Of a stretch of 39,395 bases of DNA, positions 1 to 6,057 are shown piece by piece. The position numbers were made by a program, and so were the translations under genes. Within the stretch, counting starts at the first letter, position 1. The number at the start of each line of letters is the position of its first letter. The DNA is taken from the NCBI GenBank assembly GCA_902768605.1, contig CACXLY010000023.1, positions 1 to 39,395 on the forward strand. Direction: 5' to 3'. This stretch comes from an uncultured Bacteroidales bacterium. Lineage in GTDB: Bacteria > Bacteroidota > Bacteroidia > Bacteroidales > Bacteroidaceae. The notes beneath the pieces are model-generated. The model was given only the letters and a program-made list of their open reading frames with translations. It was not told the origin of the DNA and did no database searches.

Positions 1-45
1 GAAGAGAGATTTAGAGGGCTCCCTACAATAAAAGACGTCTTTATT
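1..45. repeat. Truncated copy of the GC-rich repeat plus a short inverted repeat upstream of the porE-like gene
   Basis: Bases 6-23 (gagatttagagggctccc) resemble one end of the element inside maf (gagatttagaggggtctt). Bases 27-45 form an inverted repeat (AATAAA, an extra A, GAC / GTCTTTATT), possibly the terminator of an upstream gene. I see no TAnnTTTG promoter before the gene at 73, so it may be transcribed from outside the window. Confidence 0.5.
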
Positions 46-72
46 CGTTATATATATAATGGTATATAAAAT

Positions 73-2427
73 ATGAAGACTCTTCTGCGATATATTCTTC
101 TGGCACTTCTTGTCGCCGCCTGCACCCCCGAGACGCATGTCAAGAAGGGCGACCAGTTCTATGCAATCGGCGAATACTTCGACGCATCTGCCGAATACAA
201 GAAAGCCTATTCGCGCACGCAGCCGAAGGATAAGGAGAAGCGCGGCCAGCGTGCCTTCAAGATGGCACAATGCTACCGCCGCATCAACTACACCGCAAAG
301 GCCATCGGCGCCTATCAGAACTCCATCCGCTACGGCTATCCCGACTCGATGGCGCTCTTCTACCTCGGACAGCTGCAGCAGAAGAACGGCGACTACAAGA
401 GCGCCATCAAGTCCTATACCGCCTTCCTCGAGAAGGTGCCGGGCGACACACTGGCCCTCAATGGTTTGAAAGGGTGCGAGCTCGCGCCCAAATGGAAGGA
501 GGCGTTCTCGCTCTACAGCATCAAGAAGGAGCCGATACTGACCAGCCGTCGAAGCGACTTCTGCCCCGCTCTGCTTGGCGACGAAAACGACATGCTCTAC
601 TTCACCAGCACACGCAACGACGCGAAAGGCAACGAGATAAGTGGTATCACGGGAACCAAGAGCGCAGACATCTTCTTCACAAAGAAAGACGACAAGGGCA
701 AGTGGGAACCCGTTGAAACCGTCGAGGGCGACCTCAATAGCGAGTACGAAGAGGGAGCCTGCTGCTTCTCGCCCGATGGCAAGACGATGTACCTGACCCA
801 GTGCACCTACGACTCCGACTATCCCCGCTACGCCCAAATCTTCACCAGCTCGCGCAGCGATGCCTCATGGAGCAAGCCGCAGCTGCTGCCCATCTCGAAG
901 GACACCCTCTCCAGCTTCGCCCATCCCGCCGTCTCGCCCGATGGCCTGTGGCTCTACTTCACAAGCGACATGCCTGGCGGACAGGGAGGCTTCGACATCT
1001 GGAAGATAGCCATCACCAGCCACGGCCTCGGAGGCGTGGAGAACGTCGGATGGCCTATCAACACGCCCGGCGACGAGATGTTCCCCGCCTTCCGACCCAA
1101 CGGCGACTTCTACTTCTCCAGCAACGGACACGTGGGAATGGGAGGACTGGACATCATCAAAGCCACGCAGGACAGCCTGGGCGTCTGGACGCTCGAGAAC
1201 CTGAAATATCCCATGAACTCGAGCGGCGACGACTTCGGCATGACCTTCGAGGGACTGCACAATCGCGGCTACTTCTCCACCAACAGAGGCGACGCCAGAG
1301 GCTGGGACCACATCATGTCGTTCGAGCACCCCGAGGTCATACAGACCGTCAAGGGCTGGGTCTATGAGAAGGACGGCTACGAACTGCCCGAAGGCCTCGT
1401 CTATATGGTGGGCGACGACGGCACCTACCTCAAGCTCAGCGTGCGCGGCGACGGCAGCTTCGAGCAGGAGGTGAAGCCCAGGGTCAACTACGTCTTCCTG
1501 GGAACCTGCAAGGGCTATCTCAATCACAAAGAAGAGCTTAGCGTCGATACCAGCAGCGTGAGCCAGGAGTTCGTGCTGCAGTTCCCCCTCGCAAGCATCA
1601 AGAACCCCGTCCTCATCCGCAACATCTTCTATGAGTTCGACTCCGCGGTTCTTCTCGACAGTTCAAAGGTGGCCCTCGACAGCCTCGTAGTCCTCCTCAA
1701 CGAGAACCCCAACGTCACCATCGAACTGGCAGCACATTGCGACTTCCGCGGCAAGGACGAATACAACGAGAAGCTGTCGCAGCGGCGGGCAGAGAGCGTC
1801 GTGAACTACCTCATCGAGCATGGAATCGACACGCTCCGACTCTCCCCGAAGGGATATGGCGAGAAGCGTCCGAAGGTGGTAACGCGCAGGATAGCAGCCA
1901 CATACGACTTCCTCAACGAAGGCGACACCCTGACGGAAGCCTTCATCATGGCCCTCGAGGACGAGGAGAAGCAGGAAATCTGCCATTCCCTGAACCGAAG
2001 GACAGAGTTCAAGGTGCTCCGTACCACCTACAAGCTCTTCGACGTGCCCGAGGAGAAAGCCGCTCCCATAAAGGAAGAATTAGAGGAGGCGCCAGACGGC
2101 GAAGGAATGGCTCCGCCCGACTCCACGCTTTTGGGAGAGAAAAAGGGCCTCGCCCCCATGAAGGAAGGTGCGGAAGGCACCCTGCGGGACAAGGAGCAGA
2201 AGGACGATAAGAAGGACGACAGCCAAAAGAAGCCGACGGGCGACAGAAGCGGCGAAGCAAAGAAGGCCACCTTAGACCCGGCAAAGCGGCAGCAGATACG
2301 GGAATCAAAGATAAGGGGAAAGGAAGAAACCCTGACGCCCGAAGAACTGGGCAAGCTCAGAGAAATGGAAAAGCTCAAGGAAGAAGAGCGAAGAAGACAA
2401 GAGAAAGAGGCGGAAGGAGGACTGTAG
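73..2427 (+). CDS. porE: PorE-like T9SS-associated outer-membrane lipoprotein (TPR, PD40 propeller, CRD, OmpA domains)
   Basis: A lipoprotein signal ends in the lipobox LVAAC with the lipidated Cys at residue 17. In order there are TPR-like helices (about 22-140), a PD40/WD40-like beta-propeller (about 150-415, with the repeated motif SPDGxxLYFTS), a carboxypeptidase-regulatory-like domain (about 422-505) and an OmpA C-terminal peptidoglycan-binding domain (about 515-630, FEFD-type start and NEKLSQRRAESVVNYL). This exact architecture is that of PorE (PG1058) of Porphyromonas gingivalis, a T9SS lipoprotein thought to anchor the machine to peptidoglycan. A charged, Lys/Glu-rich, coiled-coil-like tail of about 125 residues (656-784) follows the OmpA domain and is an unusual extension. 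The family call rests on domain order; orthology to porE is inferred, supported by T9SS-tailed cargo elsewhere in the window. Confidence 0.82.
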   Translation: MKTLLRYILLALLVAACTPETHVKKGDQFYAIGEYFDASAEYKKAYSRTQPKDKEKRGQRAFKMAQCYRRINYTAKAIGAYQNSIRYGYPDSMALFYLGQLQQKNGDYKSAIKSYTAFLEKVPGDTLALNGLKGCELAPKWKEAFSLYSIKKEPILTSRRSDFCPALLGDENDMLYFTSTRNDAKGNEISGITGTKSADIFFTKKDDKGKWEPVETVEGDLNSEYEEGACCFSPDGKTMYLTQCTYDSDYPRYAQIFTSSRSDASWSKPQLLPISKDTLSSFAHPAVSPDGLWLYFTSDMPGGQGGFDIWKIAITSHGLGGVENVGWPINTPGDEMFPAFRPNGDFYFSSNGHVGMGGLDIIKATQDSLGVWTLENLKYPMNSSGDDFGMTFEGLHNRGYFSTNRGDARGWDHIMSFEHPEVIQTVKGWVYEKDGYELPEGLVYMVGDDGTYLKLSVRGDGSFEQEVKPRVNYVFLGTCKGYLNHKEELSVDTSSVSQEFVLQFPLASIKNPVLIRNIFYEFDSAVLLDSSKVALDSLVVLLNENPNVTIELAAHCDFRGKDEYNEKLSQRRAESVVNYLIEHGIDTLRLSPKGYGEKRPKVVTRRIAATYDFLNEGDTLTEAFIMALEDEEKQEICHSLNRRTEFKVLRTTYKLFDVPEEKAAPIKEELEEAPDGEGMAPPDSTLLGEKKGLAPMKEGAEGTLRDKEQKDDKKDDSQKKPTGDRSGEAKKATLDPAKRQQIRESKIRGKEETLTPEELGKLREMEKLKEEERRRQEKEAEGGL

Positions 2428-2832
2428 TTTTTTTAATTTACGATTTGACTATTTACGATTTACGATTTATTTACGATTTAGCTATTTAATTATTTACAGG
2501 GTTCCTGTAGCTGTTCCCCATCCTTTCTCCCCTCCTTTGGAGGGGTCGGAGGAGGCTATTCCTTCGGAGAGGGGTTAGGGGTAAGGCTGTTATTTACAAT
2601 TTAGCTATTTAATTATTTACAGCATTCTTGGACCTCAGATATTTAACCACGAATTGCACGAATTCTTTTTCACCTTTTCACCTTTTTCACTTTTTCATGG
2701 GCGTAGCCAATTCGTGCAATTCGTGGTTTATAAAAGCAATCCAATGTTTAATTATAGGTCGTGCAATTCGTGGTTTATAAAGCAATCTGAAGTATTATAG
2801 GCAATTCGTGGTTAAATATTCCCTTCTATTGT
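2428..2832. repeat. Composite intergenic repeat block (about 400 bp without a gene)
   Basis: Three repeat types are stacked. Bases 2437-2510 and 2590-2625 are AT modules (tttacgattt, ttagctatttaattattta). Bases 2527-2560 are a GC-rich module with the hairpin CCCCTCC-TTT-GGAGGGG (2529-2545) running into ggaggaggctatt; its reverse complement recurs at 25890-25923 with 32 of 34 bases identical. Bases 2645-2817 hold a third family: AACCACGAATTGCACGAATT (2645-2664) is inverted at 2709-2728 and partly repeated at 2761-2780 and 2801-2816. No coding sequence was recognised. Confidence 0.85.
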
Positions 2833-3399
2833 TCAGTTGGCTGTGGTGAAGTAGAAGTAGCCAGCTGCGCCGCCACCTGTAGGACCACTCGAAGGGGTGA
2901 TGCGTCCGCTGTAGGAAGTGTTCTCCACGATGTTGCCGTTCTCGACTATCACGCCCTGTCCGCTATAAATATATCGTGCGACAAACATGATGGTGTCTTG
3001 CTTGCCGGATGCCGTAGGCAGGGCATTCGCGGGGAGGAGCAGGTGACCGACCGGGTCGTTGCTGCCGTCGGCATAGCCGTCGTAGTTGGTGCGCCTGTCG
3101 TACGTCTTTTTGGCATGCACCCTTTCGCCTTCCGCATCGAGCGTGTCGTAGCAGATTGTCCACGTGTAATGCGTTGCATTGATGAGGTGTCCCTTCTTGT
3201 CCTGATGCGCCGTCAGGTGTATGGAGTCTCCCGGATGCAGGACGACGTTTCGGGGATTGCCTGCCACATCATTCGGGCGGGCGCCAATCGTATAGGTAAA
3301 GCCCTTCCATGTGGGGCAATAAGACGTGTAGTCGTGCTTCGAGCAAGCAGACAAAAGAATTAAAAATGAAAAAAGAAAAAAGAAAAATGATTTGCGCAT
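2833..3399 (-). CDS. Small putative lipoprotein of unknown function
   Basis: It starts with a hydrophobic, Phe-rich signal ending LLSAC, which puts the lipidated Cys at residue 19. The mature part (about 170 residues) is Gly/Thr-rich, probably all-beta, with no motif I recognise; it ends GGGAAGYFYFTTAN. The gene lies downstream of maf on the same strand, separated only by a repeat block (3405-3435), so it may be the last gene of the leftward nitroreductase-DUF2520-kdsC-maf run. The lipoprotein signal is clear; function is unknown. Confidence 0.75.
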   Translation of the reverse strand: MRKSFFFFLFSFLILLSACSKHDYTSYCPTWKGFTYTIGARPNDVAGNPRNVVLHPGDSIHLTAHQDKKGHLINATHYTWTICYDTLDAEGERVHAKKTYDRRTNYDGYADGSNDPVGHLLLPANALPTASGKQDTIMFVARYIYSGQGVIVENGNIVENTSYSGRITPSSGPTGGGAAGYFYFTTAN

Positions 3400-3404
3400 T
3401 GTTG

Positions 3405-3452
3405 CTATTATGAATTATGAATTGTGAATTATGAATTATGAATTGTGAATTA
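3405..3452. repeat. AT repeat module (attatgaattgtgaatt) that supplies the maf stop codon
   Basis: Tandem 8-9-base units of the type gaattatgaattgtgaatt fill the gap between maf and the lipoprotein gene. On the minus strand the first unit is read as the last codons of maf (Leu-Ile-His-Asn-Ser-stop), so the repeat overlaps the coding end. Confidence 0.8.
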
Positions 3453-4074
3453 GCTGCAGTTTCTTCATTTCGGAATAGAGTCGCTGTACGGGCAGTCCCA
3501 TCACGTTGAAATAGGAGCCCTCGATGCGCGTCACGCCGATATAGCCTATCCACTCTTGAATGCCGTATGCTCCGGCCTTGTCGAGGGGGTGATAATGCGT
3601 GACGTAATAGTCGATTTCGGCTTCCGTGAGTTCGGCAAACGTGACTTGGGAGACGGAAGCGAAAGAATAGGAAGACCCTCCCCGTCCCTCCCTTAAAGGG
3701 AGGGAGTCCTGCTCCGCAAGTCTCCCCTTTAAGGGGAGATTTAGAGGGGTCTTCAGCGTCACCCCCGTCACGACCTGATGCGTCTTGCCGGAAAGCTTGC
3801 GAAGCATCTGTTTGGCCTCTGTCTCATCGGCCGGTTTGCCCAGAACTTCGCCTTCGAGATACACGATGGTATCGGCCGTGATGAGCAGTTCGTCGTCTGC
3901 GAGAGCGTATGCCGCAGCCTTCTTTCGGCTGATGTATTGTGGAATCTCCTCCATCGAAAGCCCTTCCGGATAACTTTCGTCGAGGCCCTGGAGCATGCGG
4001 ACCTCATAGTCGAGGCCAAGCCCTGCGAGGAGTTCCCTGCGACGGGGAGAGTTGCTTGCTAAGATTATCTTCAT
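3436..4074 (-). CDS. maf: Maf-family nucleoside triphosphate pyrophosphatase with an in-frame repeat insertion
   Basis: Maf proteins hydrolyse dTTP/UTP-type or modified nucleotides to monophosphates in the cytosol. The hallmarks are present: N-terminal LASNSPRRRELL, ITADTIV near residue 67, KPADETEA near 80, and the conserved stretch DKAGAYGIQEWIG...GSYFNVMGLPVQRLY. At 212 residues it is about 20 longer than I expect. The excess sits at residues 109-135, between VVTGVTLKT and the strand FASVSQVTFAELT, and is encoded by a GC-rich intergenic-type repeat (see 3672-3752). The C-terminus LQLIHNS is likewise encoded by an AT repeat. All recognisable conserved motifs remain, so activity is plausible. 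It lies between kdsC and the small lipoprotein gene. Confidence 0.92.
   Translation of the reverse strand: MKIILASNSPRRRELLAGLGLDYEVRMLQGLDESYPEGLSMEEIPQYISRKKAAAYALADDELLITADTIVYLEGEVLGKPADETEAKQMLRKLSGKTHQVVTGVTLKTPLNLPLKGRLAEQDSLPLREGRGGSSYSFASVSQVTFAELTEAEIDYYVTHYHPLDKAGAYGIQEWIGYIGVTRIEGSYFNVMGLPVQRLYSEMKKLQLIHNS
3672..3752. repeat. GC-rich palindromic repeat inserted in frame within maf
   Basis: The element holds two near-perfect palindromes, CCCTCCCTTAAAGGGAGGG (about 3693-3711) and TCTCCCCTTTAAGGGGAGA (about 3721-3739), and is bounded by short inverted ends (aagaccc / gggtctt). It contains ggagtcctgc, also seen in the spacer upstream of hisG's stop (21590s). It is read through on the minus strand as about 26 residues of Maf (codons 109-135) with no stop. 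Confidence 0.85.
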
Positions 4075-4169
4075 TTGACAATTTGACTATTTCACAATTT
4101 GACAATTTCACAATTTAACAATTGACAATTAAATTATGAGTTATGAATTATGAATTATGAATTGAAAAC
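4075..4169. repeat. AT repeat spacer between maf and kdsC
   Basis: Two AT modules adjoin: acaatttgac/acaatttcac units (4078-4130), then ttatgaattatgaattatgaatt (4138-4163). On the minus strand it lies right after the kdsC stop and ends at the maf start codon, forming an AT-rich leader for maf. Confidence 0.8.
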
Positions 4170-4688
4170 TTACCAGCTGAACGCCTTTTTGTCGGCCATC
4201 CATTTCCCTTGAGCCTTGAGGACTTGCTCGATGACGTCGCGCACGCAGCCGCATCCGCCGTCGCGATGGCTGACGTACAGGCTGATGTCGCGTATCTCGG
4301 GAGCGGCGTCCTGGGGGCAGCAAGGCAGTCCCACCATCTTCATCACCTCGTAGTCGGGGATGTCGTCGCCCATATAAAGCACCTCGTCCGCCAGGAGGTT
4401 GTACCTGTCGAGCAGTTGTTGCAGCTTCTCAGTCTTGACAGAGCTGCCCAGGAAGACGTCGTGGATGCCTATCGCCTCGTACCTGGAGAGGACAGACGAC
4501 TCGCGAGCCCCCGTTATGACGGCAACATGAAGGCCGCACATCGCAGCCAACCGAAGGGCATAACCGTCCTTTGTGTTGGCTGTCCGGAGCAGTTCGCCAC
4601 TCGCATCGACACGGACATTTTCCGTGCTCAGCACGCCGTCCACATCAAAGACGAGAGCCTTTATCTTCTTTAAATCGTAGTTTATCAT
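4170..4688 (-). CDS. kdsC: 3-deoxy-D-manno-octulosonate 8-phosphate phosphatase (KdsC), HAD superfamily
   Basis: KdsC removes phosphate from Kdo-8-phosphate in the synthesis of the lipopolysaccharide inner-core sugar Kdo, in the cytosol. HAD motif I is LVFDVDGVLS (nucleophile Asp15, Asp17), motif II is VITGARES, motif III surrounds the SSVKTEK lysine, and motif IV is YMGDDIPDYE. The protein is about 172 residues, typical of a cap-less tetrameric KdsC. I prefer the Met at 4688 (MINYDLKKIKAL); an in-frame Met at 4709 would add seven residues and overlap the upstream DUF2520 gene by 8 bp, which allows translational coupling. No other Kdo genes are in view. Confidence 0.92.
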   Translation of the reverse strand: MINYDLKKIKALVFDVDGVLSTENVRVDASGELLRTANTKDGYALRLAAMCGLHVAVITGARESSVLSRYEAIGIHDVFLGSSVKTEKLQQLLDRYNLLADEVLYMGDDIPDYEVMKMVGLPCCPQDAAPEIRDISLYVSHRDGGCGCVRDVIEQVLKAQGKWMADKKAFSW

Positions 4689-4701
4689 AGAGGGTTGTAC
4701 A

Positions 4702-5454
4702 TTAATCATTGAGCGTTCCCTTCTCTCGGGGGAGAGGAGGCCGAGGTGAGGCCTCGTGAATGCTTTTGCTTAGGAGTTCGTAGAGCTTGCGTTCGGGCTC
4801 GTCGAGGAGTGCCATCTGCCGGGCCATCACCTCCTCGTCCCAGCGGACTGCCGGCCCTGTCTGGGCTTCGACGGGCGTGAGTTTGTCCACCTTGTCTGCC
4901 GTTTCGTGGATGAGGGGCAGCATCGTGGAGAAGGGAATGTCGTGCCGGGCAAGCAGGTCGGCCGTGATGCCGTAGAGGCGATTCACGAAGTTGCAGCAGA
5001 AGACGGCCGCGAGGTGTAGGTACTTGCGGCGCTGGCTGTCCATCGGCTCCGCTTCGCTCCCCATGCTTTCTGCAAGCAGACGGAGCAACTCGAGGTCTTG
5101 CGCCTGGGAAGCCTCTATATAAAAAGGTACGCGCGAGGCAGGGAGAAGCCTCTGCCTTGAAAGCGTCTGCAGGGGATAGAGCACGCCTCGCCGCTTTTGG
5201 GAGAGGACGTCCATCGGCACGCTGCCCGCGGTATGCACCACCAGCCCCTCTACGCCATTCAGCTCCTCGGCAACGGAACCTATCGCCCTGTCGCTAACGG
5301 CGATGATGTAGAGGTCGGCATCTCGGGGGACGGGACACGTCCGCTTGCGCCCGCCCACACAAGTCAGCTCGAATGGCGGCTTGATGTGAGCCTTGAGGAA
5401 GCTCGCCACGTTGCCCGCTCCAATCAGTATTGTCCGATATGTACGCGCTCCCAT
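4702..5454 (-). CDS. Rossmann-fold DUF2520 dehydrogenase-like protein
   Basis: An N-terminal nucleotide-binding Rossmann fold (ILIGAGNVASFL, residues 9-20; IIAVSDRAIGSVA near 50) is followed by an all-helical DUF2520 domain with the conserved stretch AAVFCCNFVNRLYGIT. Such proteins resemble NADP-dependent oxidoreductases of the ketopantoate reductase or F420-dependent type; no substrate is established. The last 18 residues (SPRPPLPREKGTLND and neighbours) are encoded by a GC-rich repeat, so the natural C-terminus has been replaced. It overlaps the start of kdsC by a few bases and its own start overlaps the nitroreductase gene by 31 bp, indicating one operon. Confidence 0.85.
   Translation of the reverse strand: MGARTYRTILIGAGNVASFLKAHIKPPFELTCVGGRKRTCPVPRDADLYIIAVSDRAIGSVAEELNGVEGLVVHTAGSVPMDVLSQKRRGVLYPLQTLSRQRLLPASRVPFYIEASQAQDLELLRLLAESMGSEAEPMDSQRRKYLHLAAVFCCNFVNRLYGITADLLARHDIPFSTMLPLIHETADKVDKLTPVEAQTGPAVRWDEEVMARQMALLDEPERKLYELLSKSIHEASPRPPLPREKGTLND
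4705..4760. repeat. GC-rich repeat encoding the DUF2520 C-terminal tail
   Basis: The segment ttctctcgggggagaggagg...gaggcctcg resembles the GC-rich elements at 16408-16460 and 34320-34355 (ctctccc/gggagag arms and a gcctcg/gcctcacc motif). It is read in frame as the last 18 codons of the DUF2520 gene. Confidence 0.65.
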
Positions 5455-5954
5455 TTCAGTCGGTCTTCATTCTGCGGCTTGCGTTCCATCCCTTTGTGTC
5501 CGACGGCAATCATGCAGACGGCCCGCATCTCGTCGGGAATGCCGAGCAGGGACTTCACGATGTCCTCCGTCGGCTCTCCTTCGGCAGACAGCCTGTCGCG
5601 CAGCTGAATCCAGCAAGCCCCCAGCCCGAGGTCTTCGGCCTGAAGTAGGATGTTCGTCGCCGCAACAGAGGCATCTTCTATCCAGACGTCGCTTATCCTG
5701 GGGTCGGCAAGCACGACGATGGCCAGCGGAGCACCCGAGAGGAAGTCACTACCCACCTGTTTGCATTTGCTCAGAGCAGCGAGCATCTGCTTGTCTTCCA
5801 CCACGATGAACTCATAGCTATGCAGTCCCTTGCTGCTTGGCGCCATCAGGCCGGCCCGAAGAAGCAGCTTCACGTCGTCGCCGCTCAGGAGTTCCTCCGT
5901 AAAGGCTCTGTGGCTGCGACGCACTTTAATCAATTCGCTGAACTTTTCCATCAT
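5424..5954 (-). CDS. Nitroreductase-family FMN-dependent oxidoreductase
   Basis: The protein has the nitroreductase fold signatures: the N-terminal FMN-binding RRSHRAF, APSSKGLHSYEFIVV, and the helix DASVAATNILLQAEDLGLGACWIQ; it ends with AVGHKG. Members reduce nitro compounds, quinones or flavins with NAD(P)H; this short form is common in anaerobes and the substrate is unknown. I place the start at 5954 (MMEKFSELIKVRRSHRAF), giving 176 residues, because a promoter -7 box at 5973-5980 lies inside the extended frame, which otherwise begins at 6002. It is the promoter-proximal gene of the leftward run. Confidence 0.88.
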   Translation of the reverse strand: MMEKFSELIKVRRSHRAFTEELLSGDDVKLLLRAGLMAPSSKGLHSYEFIVVEDKQMLAALSKCKQVGSDFLSGAPLAIVVLADPRISDVWIEDASVAATNILLQAEDLGLGACWIQLRDRLSAEGEPTEDIVKSLLGIPDEMRAVCMIAVGHKGMERKPQNEDRLKWERVHIGQY

Positions 5955-5972
5955 TTCTTTTCTTTTGGTCTG

Positions 5973-5980
5973 CAAATTTA
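5973..5980 (-). promoter_or_regulatory. Bacteroidetes -7 box TAAATTTG for the nitroreductase operon
   Basis: On the minus strand TAAATTTG matches TAnnTTTG. The predicted transcript starts near 5968, about 14 bases before the start codon at 5954. No clear -33 TTTG is seen, as the upstream DNA is an attcttc repeat. Confidence 0.6.
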
Positions 5981-5983
5981 CGA

Positions 5984-6017
5984 AGAATTCTTCATTCTTC
6001 ATTCTTCATTCTTCATT
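5984..6017. repeat. attcttc tandem repeat between divergent genes
   Basis: Four to five copies of attcttc(a) occupy the gap between the nitroreductase promoter and the TonB-receptor leader. The same cttcattcttca unit is found at 19180-19204 and 22575-22602. Confidence 0.75.
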
Positions 6018-6057
6018 TTGATACAATAAATCACGACTTTTAACGTTATTATATAAG

